Below, in pieces: positions 1-11,778 of a DNA stretch of 64,000 nucleotides (its first letter is position 1; each line of letters begins with the position of its first letter). The stretch is from Tigriopus japonicus (lineage: Eukaryota > Arthropoda > Copepoda > Harpacticoida > Harpacticidae), in assembly GCA_010645155.1 (NCBI GenBank), contig CM021321.1:9844414-9908413 (forward strand). The letters run 5' to 3'. The notes under the pieces were generated by a model that had not been told where the DNA came from, did no database searches, and saw only the letters and a program-made list of their open reading frames with translations. The position numbers and the translations under genes are program-made.

Positions 1-1757
1 TAAATGAATGACGGACCAGTTTTTTGCTCCAGTTTTCCATGTCATGGGAAACGAACTTACACTTTATGGTCTCATTTTGGATCGTCCTCGCCAAATCATA
101 CTAAACTGATGAAACGGCCTTTTCATTTTTCTCGTTACCACTTCATTGAACTCGAAACGGTTTCGACGTACAAATGTGGGTCAGTCGGAAAACGAAAACA
201 CTTTCCACTAATAAGGGATGCTTACGCTATCTTCCCTCAGCCTCTCCCCTTCAGTATACTGTACAACATGTACATTTACAAAAGTAGTATTAAGGTACGG
301 CGTTTTCTTCTAGTTGGGAAGCTCGAGATCGACCCCAATTTTCCCCATAACCATCAAGTCCAAATGTCTTTCAGAGTGCTGTTTCATCAATCCAATTTGT
401 TTTCAGAGCCATAAAAAGAGATTTCTGAGCTTCTTGGGAGTGTTCCATTCACTTTTCGCCCGTCTCGAGTAGAGATGTCAAAAGACCTGGGCCAACAAAG
501 TAGTCTCGGTCGGCTCTTGTTGATCATTGAAACGATTGGATTCATTCCGTCTCGAGCCTTTGAAAAAATACGAGTGAACACTTCAAGGTCAGGCCCCCTT
601 TTTTGGCTGTTCCAAAGGTATCCACGATGGTTTGCTATTCAAAACCAAAACCATGATGGATGTCAAGCCTAGCGAGGAAGTCAAACCCCGGAACATTTAT
701 CAAGCCACTCCACTTCCAATCCCGTTACTTTCCAAAGAAAACCGGGAGAGCAAGGCCAAAGGTCGAGCTCGAGACTTTTTTGCGCTTGATGCATGAACTG
801 AAATCTGTTCCTGCGCCAAAAGTTCCAAAAATGACGACAACAACAACAACACTAACAGGTTCATGAACGAGGTCAGACTTTCTTTCCCCCTTTCTGCGTC
901 TAGATCGTACTTTCCGAAATTTCAAACGATCCCACAGACCACAACAAAGCGTGTTTCAAATTCCAAGCACGTCAAACGGGCGAATGCTCTGTTTATTCCC
1001 CTGGGGGAAAGAATCGCCTTGGAAACTCGGATTTGACATATATTTGACGATGATCTTTGCACATTAAGTAACACTATATAGCTCTGAATAGAATCACACT
1101 CGGACAAAAAAGCGGTAAAATAATAGAGATGATGCAGTAGTACTGATAGGTTAGATAAATGGAGTCATTTTTCTTGTCCGATGAGCCCACATTTGCTCGA
1201 GGGATTCAGTGTCACCATAGTCTTGAATTGGGCCTTTGAATTCGGTCCAAATGGGTGTTGTACAATGTTTCTTCTCGACACTCTTGTGGTGTAATCTAAT
1301 CCCCATTTTATTGTGGGTTCTCGCTTCTTTGAGATCTTTTTCGAGCGATGTGGTGACGACGACGTCGACGACAATGTTGATGATCATGATGATGGTGGTT
1401 TTTGAGCTTGACACTCCACAACTCGGTTGGTACAAATTTTCTTTTCCCTAAAGCCACTGGAAAGCGTAATAACGGCCCTCAAAAGTTTTCTCTCTCTCTA
1501 TCTTCTCTGGAGTTCTACGTGACATCCAGTGTAAGGATTCCACCAACGAGACTTCAAAAGTCCCATCGCCAAAGTTCCTGATAGCGGACTCAATTTCAAG
1601 GCTAAAGCCGCCCGTAAAGCTGACATTTCACCTTTTCTGCGACCAACCTCACACTCTTTTGCCAACGGTCTTTAAGGTCAACGTGAATCATGACCACTGG
1701 TCCTCTACATATCAATCCAAATAGCTATTAAATAACTCATCGAGTTCAAAACTCGAG
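1..1757. other. Upstream non-coding region, no gene recognised
   Basis: Open frames here are short, on both strands, and show no family motif or splice-linked continuity. The stretch just before 1758 is likely 5' flank or 5' UTR of the stomatin-like gene. Short ACA- and GAC-rich simple repeats occur around 835-855 and 1350-1375. I see no RNA gene. Confidence 0.5.
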
Positions 1758-4525
1758 ATGGACTTGTATCCAAATGGAAGAGGCACTTCCACGGCCATGG
1801 CCACTCAAATGCTCCACGATTCGGTGCTCAGATCCCGGCGATCTTCTCCGGGTGACGATGAATCTCCCATGGATTACGCCCCAGTGCAACAGCAGAAAAA
1901 GGCTCCCGTTGTGATACCGCCCCCCATTCTCCGCCCCCAACATGTGTATGCACCCGTGGCCCCACTGGGAATGCTTACGTTGGGCGTGTTTTCCAAGAAC
2001 AAAGAAGAAACCGATGAGGAGAAAGAGATCAAGAAATATGCCGTTGGACGTGAGGCCCTTGCTTTGTTGAACGGATGCTTCATACTTTCTATGACCACCA
2101 ACGCTAATCTGATTTAGGGACTGACTTTTGTGTTCTCTGTCTTTTTCAGCGGATGTTGAAGGTCCTGGACTTTGTGCCGCCATTCTCACCTTTGTCTCAT
2201 TAGTTCTGGTTCTTGTGACCATGCCTCTATCTCTCTGCGTGACGGTGAAGGTAAGGCAATGCGCCATTTTAAAGGGGAGTTGAGCAGAACTGATTGGGTT
2301 TTATGAAATCCAGTGTTTGATATAATGTTGAAGGACTGAAAGGACTTTTTTTTCACTCAAAGGTTGTTCAAGAGTACGAGAGAGCGGTTGTGTTCCGATT
2401 GGGTCGCCTTCGATCTGGAGGTGCCAAGGGTCCGGGTTTGTTCTTCATCATGCCTTGTGTGGACACCTACAAGAAAGTGGATCTTCGCACAGTTTCATTT
2501 GATGTTCCGCCTCAAGAGGTAATTCCATTTTACTTCATTTCAGTGGCATCATTGGACAGGGCTAGGGTTTATTGCGTGTCAAGTACTGTAGGTTTTATTG
2601 AAAAAGAAAGGTGTAGAATAAGCTTTGCACGAGGACGATCTAATGCACCAAAACGTCGTTCCTTCATCGAAGCAAGTTGATGTAACTTCACTCTTCATTA
2701 TTTCAAAGGAACATTTTTTGATCCAATCAAAACTTTGTTTTTTTTTCAAAAAGGAACTTAACTTTAAACAGTCATTGCAAGTTTTGCAAACGCTTGACAT
2801 TGTGCTGGATATTGCAGGTTCTCTCTCGTGATTCTGTGACAGTCAGTGTGGATGCCGTGGTGTATTATCGAGTCTCCAACCCAACCATGGCCACCAACAA
2901 TATTGAAGATTATAGGTTTGTTCCAAGCCTCCCATGCGTGTTTGCACGTTGTTTATTCACTTGGCGTCATATTCGCCACAGCATTTAAATGATCTCTTCC
3001 CTGACCTTGAAGACCAAGGCCCTCGGTTCCATGATTCACGCAACAACGATTTCGAACAAATTTTAGTAAAGACCAAGACATGATTACGAGCCTCAGCTCG
3101 ACCTTGGCCTTTTCCAAGCATCTTTCTTGGCTCTAGAGAACTTTGGAGACATTTGAACTTGATCTATGATTCTCCTCAAAAGCCCCCAAATGAGGGTGAA
3201 ACGTACACAGTGTGACTGGCTTTAGGGTTTGAAAGTCTTGTTGTCTTGTTCCCTTGCAGTCACTCAACTCGACTTTTGGCAGCCACAACGCTTCGAAATG
3301 TTCTGGGCACGAAAAATCTCGCCGAGATTCTGTCGGAACGAGAAATTATCAGTCAAGTCATGCAGAACGCTCTCGACGAAGCCACCGATCCATGGGGCGT
3401 CAAGGCCGAAAGAGTTGAAATGTAAGCAGCTAAAGACCGAGTCGTCATTTAGCGGAACAGGCATGTATGGCATAAGTAACCAATGTCATGGTTGTTCCAT
3501 TTCAGCAAGGACGTCCGATTGCCCGTGCAACTTCAGAGGGCAATGGCTGCCGAGGCTGAGGCTGCTCGAGAGGCCAGAGCCAAGGTAACGACAATCGGAT
3601 GACTTTTCTTTGAAATATCAATAGCTTCCTTTACCAGATAAATGGAATGAAAGTGCTCGAAGTTTTAAGACTTGAAGAGAACAAGTTTAAAAATGAGATC
3701 TGAGGCGACCAACTTTGTGACAAAAACTAATTTTCTTCATTGAAATTCTAGGTCATAGCTGCCGAGGGAGAACAAAAGGCATCACGAGCTCTCAGGGAAG
3801 CCGCAAGTGTCATTGCCGAAAGCCCTTCAGCCCTCCAGGTACCATCCCAATAAAAAAAGTTTTACTTTGACTTTGCACGGTCCGCTTCTTGAGGCAAATT
3901 ATTCACCCCGCGGTTCTTTTTTCTTTATTCCGACTAGAATCTTCTTTGATCTTTTGGTACATACTAGAGACTAGTGCATACTACAGGGCTAACAGAGAAA
4001 TGCCACTCCAGTTCAATCTGTGGAGGTTTGTTTTGAACACACTTGATCAGCCCGGCAGCAAGGGTGTCACGTGACTTGATTCATCATGTGTTACTCATGT
4101 CTGAGCAAAGCAGTTGAATGAGCAGTTTCGCCATTGACTCCCTGAAAACGCAAGTTCTGGTTTTAAATTATGTAACTCAGTGTGTTCAACATCAAATCAC
4201 ATCGCACGCACAATGCAGGCTTAGTGGTTCTCCAATATTTTCGGAGTGTCATTTTTTTGTTAGCCCTCTAGTGCATACAGGCTTCAAACTAGGTTTTCGA
4301 GGTTTCGAGGAAGTGAAGCAAATATCACGCAACCTACCAGTTCAACAAAGTCGACAAGATGATTGTGAACCATTTTTGTATTTCTCTTTTCAGCTTCGAT
4401 ATCTGCAAACATTGAACAGCATTGCTGCCGAGCACAACTCAACCATTATCTTCCCTATGCCCATGGACATTATGAGTCATTTCATGGGTCGTAAAGGTGG
4501 TGGAAAAATGGACAAGCAAGCTTAG
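1758..4525 (+). CDS. Stomatin / MEC-2-like band 7 (SPFH) membrane protein, 8 exons
   Basis: Exons read as 1758-2049, 2150-2250, 2363-2518, 2818-2915, 3260-3421, 3506-3584, 3752-3838 and 4394-4525. All borders are GT/AG and phases match, giving about 368 residues. Residues 1-97 form a variable, Ser/Pro-rich cytosolic N-terminus. Residues ~103-131 form the hydrophobic hairpin that dips into the membrane, with the family proline (TMPLSL). The SPFH domain follows with the stomatin signatures [31 protein letters not shown] and [11 protein letters not shown]. The C-terminus ([17 protein letters not shown]) matches the stomatin oligomerisation tail. Family members scaffold cholesterol-rich membrane and modulate ion channels; MEC-2 regulates touch channels. 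The first Met is the only plausible one upstream of the hairpin; the exon 1 donor (GTGAGG at 2050) is the least certain border. Confidence 0.93.
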
Positions 4526-6880
4526 ATGGCCATGTTTCCCATGCACCACCAAGCCAATCTCAAAGCCCATTGATAAGTACCTTGGGCGAATACTTGAAAA
4601 TTTAACTAGAATACCAATTGAGAGATCCCAAATTATCCCCCTTGCTCGCTCGCCTAGATTTCTCTCTCCCTTTATTGACCCCCAAGAATGTCCCTGCATC
4701 AGAATCCAACTATTATGTTTATGATCCTCATTCGTCTTTTTCGAATCTACTATTAGAGAAGCCCTTAGTTCAATTTGACTCTGTTAAGAATTTCGTCTCA
4801 TTGAAGTTGAGTCCAATTCTCCCCCAATTGATTGCTCTTGAAATTTGTATGAATTTCTACTGTGATATACTCCATCAACCAACTAACACTGTCCGCACTA
4901 AACTCTTAGTGCTGTAATAATCTGTCTGATTTATCAAATACATACCACAGCAAGTCTGCTCTTCAATGCGTTGTTTTGTTCAATCTTAGTACAAGTTGTT
5001 TTGGAAAAATGCAACATTACTTTATGGTGCAGGATCTTGGAATTTCTCAAGCGCAACTTGACTTGACCATTTTCATGCATAAAATGTACCTACAAATGTT
5101 GGCATAAACTAGTTTGGAAGTAACACAAAAGGTTGAGATGGCCCACTGATTCCTCTCTGGTTGGTTCAAGAAGCCGAGAATGGCCACGATAAGTTGGAAC
5201 ACGCTCCAAAACTGGAACAAGGAATCGAAATGGAATTTCAATTCCAAATCTTCACAAATCTTCTCACGTTTTGCATCGGTCGAGTGGTTTGGGAGGATCG
5301 GACAAAAAGAAGGGGAAAACGACAAAAGTGGAAAAAGCAGGGGGATTCCCGGGTTCACGCATGCACACCTTGGAGAGTGAACATGGTAGGTGTGGAATGG
5401 TTTGAAATAGATCCATTGATCTCACGAGAGGCACGACAACGATCCACTGAGGACACTGACCCTTTTCAGGTGGAAAAGTTTAATCAGCAATGCAAAAGGA
5501 ATTGAGCAAGATCGTTCCCTGGGGACCTATTTTCCAGAAAAATACTACCCTCCTCGATCCCAGAGTGTCCAATGTGCCACCCCTTTTTGCCGGTAAAAAG
5601 AAGGTTCCAAGTGTTCCACTTCAGCCAAGAGGAGCTCTTTATGCGAAAAAAAAATGTTCCTTTATTCTGGTTCACATGAAAGCCAGTGGTGGCATTGTCT
5701 AAAGCCGCTCACTCCAACAACCCCCTCTTCAATTTTTGTCATAAGAAGGTGGAAATGGAACATTTTTAGACAGGAACACTCACTTCACTCTTTTTGGTCC
5801 AAAGTGGATTACGTTAGTTCTCTTCAAGGAGATTCAACAATGGTGGGTGTTGAGTGGAAATTTATTGGCTCGTTTCCCAGCATGGCTTCTTCATAACCAG
5901 CCTAAACATGACGGTTCCTCCAATGATTCTTGTATTGGCTCATGGACTACATACAGTACGGTAATAGTAATAGGAAAAACAATAACCGTTTTCCTCCCTT
6001 ATCAAATCCTTACGCTTGAAACCTTCCGAGCACCAACAAAAGTAAAGGCAAGGCAAACTTTGATTGCTTTTCTCCCTCTCCTACTTTCTACGTATGTCCC
6101 TTCTTCTGCGCTTTGGTCTCTTTCGGGTAGTTCCATATGAATTTGGCACTCGAAATGGACAACCGGGCACTCCATCCGCTCTTTTCTTGGAAGTCGCTTC
6201 ACCTCTCTTTGTGTACGAAATAGAAAACATCCCAAGTGTCACTAAGTAAAGACGAGAACTGACTTTCAAAAGAACATAGATGCTGTGATTGATTGAACCG
6301 TCCAAGAACTTGCACCATCCAACCCTTCCTTAAGTTCCATTAATTCCCGGCCTTTAAAAGAGTCTAGGTGACAAGTTTAAAGGAGCTTGTGAATCATCCC
6401 CTGCCAAGTTCGATCGGATCATCTTTTGGGGGAGGATCGGCCAAAAACGACTAGAAGGGGGAGGAAAGTCTTTGGACGAAGAGCAAAACTGTCAAGAACT
6501 TTTTTGGTCACGGCCCATGAGCCATTTGAGATCACTCAACAAAATTAGCGAGAGTCTGGGTGGGTTTCAAAAATAAAAGGAGAGTAGACCGAAAAAAAAA
6601 TCAAGAACACGGAAGCACGTGGTATAAAAACCCCTCATGGAATGTCCTCTTCGGAATGGAGATATAAAAATTGCTTTTAAAGTTGGGATCAGTACGATTG
6701 GGATCAAATTAAAAATTTGACTCAGGAACAAATCAATTGTGTTATTCTGTAAATGAGACGTTTTTTTCTGTCTTGGAACTTCTTAGATTCAATTTTGAAC
6801 TCAATTGGATTCTGGAGTGAAAAGATAAGCCCTATCAAAACAATGTCCGGAAGATAACAAAAAATGAATGAGTTCGCCCC
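4526..6880. other. Intergenic, no gene recognised
   Basis: Downstream flank of the stomatin-like gene. Frames are up to ~114 codons but overlap one another on both strands and carry no recognisable domain or signal peptide. No RNA gene, long repeat or transposon end was seen. Confidence 0.45.
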
Positions 6881-6958
6881 TTTTGTATTTGAATAATCAA
6901 ACAATCTTTTGTATTTGAATAATCAAACAATCTTTTGTATTTGAATAATCAAACAATT
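6881..6958. repeat. Three exact tandem copies of a 26-bp unit
   Basis: Units at 6881-6906, 6907-6932 and 6933-6958 are identical except for the last base of the third. Each starts TTTTGTATTTGAATAATCAA and ends ACAATC/T. The near-perfect identity implies recent expansion. It lies in non-coding DNA upstream of the membrane protein at 7906. Confidence 0.95.
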
Positions 6959-7905
6959 ACCAGAAGAAGGATAATTCATTCATTCTGTGTAGAATTAATG
7001 ATGAATCAAAACATCCAAGGAAATTTCAAAAAATACACCTTGGGGCCGATCATTGTACTAAAATGTGAGGGGTTTTTTTGCAACCAAAACATTGCTTCGT
7101 TGAATCTCATTGTAGGAATTGGAGCCATCCTATAGTTTCATCGTCTTCTTAAATTTAACACTTGAAGTGTCTTGAAATTTTAAAATGACTTCAAAACTCA
7201 AATCATTAAAGTGGAGGGTAAATAAAGTTGATTGCAAATATCTTAGCCACATCAAAAAAATGTTTAGTTTCAAACAATTTGTCTTTCTTTAGCATAAAAT
7301 TGTGGGTCTTCAGATTGTGGCGCATTGAAGCTCGTAATAAAGTAATCATTTATATTTTTGGCTAAAACCGACTTTGTCTAAAACCTACTTCAGTTTAAAA
7401 GCGATTTCTCAAACAGTTTTGTGAGGATTTTGTCTCTCATATCGCCCGATTAAGTTGGTTTTCGTGCAACACTAGCTATTCAGCATTTATTGCCAAATGT
7501 TTTCTTTCCTTCAATTCACTTAAGAAAGACAAGTTCATGAATGGGGGTTGTTTTTCTATTTCGCAAAGTCTGAATGCTATCATGACCAAAAAGGTAGGTT
7601 TGGATCGACTTCAAGACTTGCTGAAGTTGCTTAATCTTCAAGTTCAAAAATTGGGAACATCAGCCAAGCAGTCACTAAAAAAATTCGGCTGTTTCCCGAA
7701 AATCTAGAGAAAAACGAATGAGAGATTGTGTTGCATTTTGCAATTGTTATAGGTATTTTCTCACACTTCATGATAAGGAGTTTGTGTGTTACTTTCCTCA
7801 ACTGAGGGGTAAAGTTTATTCAAGGGTCGATTGTATGATTAAGAATTCTGTTCAAGCTCATCTCGCTTTCAGACAAGAATTTGAGTTCTCAGTGACAATT
7901 TCAGC
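6959..7905. other. AT-rich intergenic / upstream region
   Basis: No convincing coding frame, RNA gene or transposon end. The sequence just before 7906 (gacaatttcag then catg) resembles a splice acceptor, so the gene at 7906 could have a non-coding 5' exon somewhere in this stretch. Confidence 0.4.
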
Positions 7906-9192
7906 ATGTTGAGAATGTGGAAATTGATCGTCAGCCTCTTTATTTTCAATCTTATTCTTTACGTTGCTAATGTGAACGGTATGAACATCACTTCGCCAAT
8001 TTTAGTCCTTCCCGGTGAAAATCTTACTACCTCTAGTTTGATTTGTTCCAACGGTGACAATGGTTTTGAGACTTGCACTTGGACCTCCAACAACTTGGAT
8101 TTAACATATAATTCAGTACGTGACACCGTTAACATCTGGCGAGATAATGATAATTGCTACTTGACTCTCGAAATGAAAGAGGAGGAACGAATTCAAGATT
8201 GTAATTGTACTCTGAAGGATGAAAATGGGACAACATTTTCCCAAAAGACTTGGATCGTAATCTTAGAAGATGAAACACCTCCATTTCAAGCTGACCTCCA
8301 CACCACCTTTTTCAACAGGAGCTCCATCGATGGGAAGTTGATGCCCGGCTTCACCATCGTACATCTTTCACTCACATGGCCTGTTCCAAATTTGCAGTTT
8401 CAGTGTTGTTTGAAAACCAATTGCTCAAAAGTGGTAAACAAAACCCAAGATTTAGAAACATTTCCAAAGGATGGTAAGGAAACATCTAAATTTGAGCTTC
8501 AAATGATCATCAACCCAGAAGAATTGGCTTCGAATGTGAGTTGTACTTGCCAAGGATTCGATTGGAATAAAACAAAAAGCGCTGGCAAATTAACTACGGT
8601 CGCTCAATTTAAGCCATTTCTTTATCAAGTAACACCAACGAACATCAGTATAGTTTCCAACCCCACCGTGGAAGAGGTTACTGTAGATTCAAATGAAATT
8701 CTCCAAGGTACCATCCAAGAGAACGGAGCCATGACAATCTTTAGTTGGAAATGTGCACCTGGCAAGGAGCACGAACTTAAAGCAAATGGCATTAATCTTA
8801 CATTCTCTTGTCCGAAAACAACAACCACAACCACAACCACAACCTTAAATGCAACAAGTGGGTGGTCATCAACCACCGATATGATGACAATAATGACATC
8901 TCCGACAGACTTCACGGAGACTCTTAATATGACAAGTAAAGGAGAAGAAGATGCCAAAAAAAGTAAACTCAATGTGATTTTTTTGACAATAATCATTGTC
9001 TGCTTGGTCGTGTCCCTGAGTTCGTTTTTGAGATACCATCTGAGGGGGAACCATTGTTTTGCCGGGTCTGTCACGAAAGTCTTTAAAATAATAAGGATAG
9101 CTAAATCCGAACACAGAGAGTTACTAGAACCTTTAAGGCCAGATTTTGGATCAAGAGGACCAAGTTTTGGAACAAAGCAAGAGCCAGTTTGA
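7906..9192 (+). CDS. Orphan type I membrane glycoprotein, single exon, 428 aa
   Basis: One open frame of 428 codons. Residues 1-25 are a clear signal peptide (hydrophobic SLFIFNLILYVANVNG); Met4 is an alternative start. The ectodomain (~26-354) is Cys-rich and has about a dozen N-glycosylation sequons (for example NCT, NRS, NCS, NKT, NVS, NIS, NMT). Paired Cys and Trp spacing is loosely Ig-like, but I cannot assign a family. A run of ten Thr at about residue 305 makes a mucin-like stalk, followed by a single membrane span near residues 355-377 and a basic ~51-residue cytosolic tail. AATAAA lies at 9337-9342, about 145 bp past the stop. It looks like a surface receptor or adhesion molecule; no enzyme motif is visible. 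Confidence 0.8.
   Translation: MLRMWKLIVSLFIFNLILYVANVNGMNITSPILVLPGENLTTSSLICSNGDNGFETCTWTSNNLDLTYNSVRDTVNIWRDNDNCYLTLEMKEEERIQDCNCTLKDENGTTFSQKTWIVILEDETPPFQADLHTTFFNRSSIDGKLMPGFTIVHLSLTWPVPNLQFQCCLKTNCSKVVNKTQDLETFPKDGKETSKFELQMIINPEELASNVSCTCQGFDWNKTKSAGKLTTVAQFKPFLYQVTPTNISIVSNPTVEEVTVDSNEILQGTIQENGAMTIFSWKCAPGKEHELKANGINLTFSCPKTTTTTTTTTLNATSGWSSTTDMMTIMTSPTDFTETLNMTSKGEEDAKKSKLNVIFLTIIIVCLVVSLSSFLRYHLRGNHCFAGSVTKVFKIIRIAKSEHRELLEPLRPDFGSRGPSFGTKQEPV
8817..8847 (+). repeat. ACAACC-type microsatellite within coding sequence
   Basis: A short ACA/ACC simple repeat encodes the Thr run just outside the membrane span of the glycoprotein at 7906-9192. Such tracts vary easily in length, so the stalk may be polymorphic. 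Confidence 0.85.
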
Positions 9193-9336
9193 AGTTTATA
9201 GAAGAGCAAGAGCGATTTAAAGCGGGAGCCAAATATTTTTTGTTGTTGGTTATAAATTGCATTAACTATGAATCATGAAACTTAACTTTTGTGTCAAAAT
9301 TATGCAAATGTTAGTTGAAACATTTGAACTGCATGA

Positions 9337-9342
9337 AATAAA
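9337..9342 (+). terminator. Polyadenylation signal AATAAA for the 7906 gene
   Basis: Canonical AATAAA about 145 bp after the stop codon of the glycoprotein gene, in AT-rich sequence. It is the nearest downstream hexamer. Confidence 0.5.
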
Positions 9343-10044
9343 TGAAATGAGGGTTTAATCGTACATAAGACGGAAGCAAACTTCTTGCTTTCTTATCAAC
9401 ACATTTCTCTCCTTTGGTTGGATGTCAAAGATAAACATTGATAATAAACAGTAGAGTGACCTCATAAAAACAATTTTACCTAGTGTATAAATCGAATGCT
9501 CAGCTTGAGATAACCTTTCGTCGTTAGCTTTTTCATGAATGTTTTGTTACGTCCCTCTTATGATTATTCCATCTGAATCGTTCCTAAATGCCAAGATAAG
9601 ATTAGACTCAAGCTATATATTTCGGATTGCTTATTTGAGATTCTACCGGTTTTTGAGATGAAGATGCACTGCGAATCACTTACTTGAATTCAGTAAATTT
9701 AGCTAGGAAAAAACCTCCAAGACATGTTTGAAAACAAATACTTGAAAATCTACTTTCACGTAAGTGTATTAGGTGTGACAAAAGCACTGTTGTTTTGAAT
9801 ATTTCGGAAATGTATTGTATATTGCAGATATATTTTTCACAAGCTTCTTGTTCAGCATTCTCAGAGGGTCAAACAGGAGGGTCGTTCCATCATGTTAGAC
9901 AAATGGCTAAATATTATTTTAACAGCTTTTGGGAAAACAACCCCATGAATTGAGTAGAACGTGACACTTTTTTGCTGCAAATGGTAAATATTGGTAATTG
10001 TTGGCATTGAAAGACGGTTCAAAACTATATTTTGACTCCAAAGA
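9343..10044. other. Intergenic, no gene recognised
   Basis: AT-rich DNA between the glycoprotein gene and a tRNA-like repeat. No coding frame of note on either strand. Confidence 0.45.
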
Positions 10045-10136
10045 GTCGAACATGGAGGGTGACAGGAAGCCGGAATCGAACCCCTGTCATCCGCACGGGA
10101 AAACGACGCATTTCGCACTACGCCATGCCTCACTCA
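10045..10136 (-). repeat. tRNA-derived (SINE-like) element or tRNA pseudogene, copy 1
   Basis: On the minus strand the sequence carries an A-box-like TGGCGTAGTGCG and a perfect B-box GGTTCGATTCC about 43 bp apart, the spacing of a tRNA internal promoter. The acceptor and T stems pair only partly, so a functional tRNA is unlikely. The block GGCATGGCGTAGTG recurs in the element near 36775-36845, which supports a dispersed tRNA-derived family. Confidence 0.6.
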
Positions 10137-10423
10137 CCCAAATCAAGAAAATCTTTAAGAAATGTTTATATAATGTTTTGATTAAGATTACATCGTGTTT
10201 TGTTAATGACCTAATTAACATAAATGCATGTGTAGTGTTAACCTCACACCTCAAAACTGGTCTCATTTTTTTAAAATTAGAAATTGACTTTTCCAGCTCG
10301 AATAAACATCGTGTTTTGTCTCAAAGAGAAGTGTAATAAGGCTGACAACTTTGCTAAATTATTTATCAAATACCTGCGGTTTTTTTCAAAGGCAAAACTG
10401 CAGCTGAAGTAGTGAGACTATAC

Positions 10424-10429
10424 TTTATT
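10424..10429 (-). terminator. Possible AATAAA for the lectin/PAN gene at 10637
   Basis: Minus-strand AATAAA about 210 bp downstream of the stop codon at 10637. Plausible position, not proven. Confidence 0.35.
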
Positions 10430-10636
10430 ACAATTTTCTCTAACTTTGCTTCCACCATGCTTCCAAATGCCCTCAACAACTGATGAACTTTTTTACTAGT
10501 GCCTTAGTCCCGCTAAACCTTAAAACAATAAAGAATACCGTCACTCTGCCAATTTAATTGACTCTGAAATCACAATTCACAAGAAAAACAAGCCTCCTTA
10601 TGATATTTCATTATTGCTGTTGTCATGATTTATCTC

Positions 10637-11724
10637 TTAAATACATTGTTTTGGAACCGAAACAAATCCAGATCCGGCCGATAGAGGGAGCTTCTTTGCT
10701 AAGGGTGCAAAATCAAAGGCACACTCCCCAGTGTTTGGCTTGAAAATGGCACTTTGACAATGATCATCATAACAGCATTGCGATTGGCAATCTCGTACGT
10801 CAGAGGCGGTCACCAATTTCCCAACCAAGAGACCGTCAGAGGCTGGATCATTCTTCTCACCAGAGGTAAATCCAGGGATCATAAATCTGGCAGTAGGAGG
10901 AAAGGTCCGTAATACACAAGCGCCATCTGACGTCCTCCGGATGAAGAACTATCAAAAGACACGTTTTGTTCATAGAACATAAATTAAAGAGGGAGTACTT
11001 TGTGCAACCATACCGTGCAAGAGGGCGTAAATCTGCATTTGATACTACAGACTTCAGGTGTTTGTTGTGGTCCAAATTCGCTTACAAAGAGGGCGTTATC
11101 AGACTCACAAGTAAATGGACCAGCCTCACAAATGTACCGATGCATCCCATGACAATCAGCATCTGACCAAGCCTTGTGATTGAATATTCGAGTCGGTGGA
11201 ACAAAGGCCAAAATACAGTCGCCTCGATTATTGGGCGAATTCGGAAAGTAATCCGTAAAAGGGACTGGAATTGAACTAGTTGCATAAAGGGCGCTGAAAA
11301 GAAAATATTGATTTTAAGTTATAGAGTATTTCTTTTAATTGAAAGGCATGGTTTACCTTGAACCGGTCACTTTCAACCCAATGTAGCTTGCTCCAAGGAC
11401 CAGAGAATTGGAAAGGATCAAGTCTTGTTCCAGTTTGGACTCAGGCTCAAAAAGTCTTCCCCCAGGAACTGATTCGCAATCATTTTGGGCATCTTCGAAC
11501 TTCTTAATTGTGGACTCAAATTTGATGCATTTTCTGCCAAATTTGTTGTAACCACTAGGACAAGCTAAAGTTTGGGTTTGTTTAAGAATAAAGGCCTTAC
11601 ATTAAGAATCTATGAAGCTTAAAAGATTTAGTTATCAAACTTAGAAATAAAATTATTTACTATTTTGTCCGAAGGTGAGATGAAGGGTAAGACCAATGAG
11701 GAATGCTTTGGTAAAAGTCTGCAT
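10637..11724 (-). CDS. Secreted C-type lectin-like + PAN-like domain protein, copy A, 4 exons
   Basis: Minus-strand exons 11661-11724, 11357-11564, 11014-11293 and 10637-10948 join in phase to 287 residues. Exon 1 encodes a signal peptide (MQTFTKAFLIGLTLHLTFGQ). The C-type lectin-like domain opens with CPSGYNKFGRKCIKFE and closes with AWSDADCHGMHRYICE; the usual EPN-type sugar motif reads SPN (SPNNRGDC). A second Cys-rich module follows, with DVRDCQSQCCYDDHCQSAIF, which resembles the core of PAN/apple domains. There is no membrane span, so it is likely secreted and could act in recognition or immunity (inference). It is the diverged third member of the family at 38998-40065 and 44611-45679; exon sizes are nearly identical (64/208/280/312 versus 61/205/280/312). 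Confidence 0.88.
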
Positions 11725-11770
11725 TCTTGCAGAGATAACACAAATGATTTGAAAAGCCTTATTGTCAGTA

Positions 11771-11778
11771 TTATATAG
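11771..11778 (-). promoter_or_regulatory. TATA box of lectin/PAN copy A
   Basis: Minus-strand CTATATAA about 47 bp upstream of the start codon, at a position matching the TATA boxes of the two paralogues. Confidence 0.6.

Noticed and set aside
1746..2267. Minus-strand 173-codon frame
   Set aside because: Antisense to stomatin-like exons 1-2, with no family motif.
10045..10136. Functional tRNA gene
   Set aside because: Internal promoter boxes are good but acceptor and T stems pair poorly and the block recurs as a repeat.
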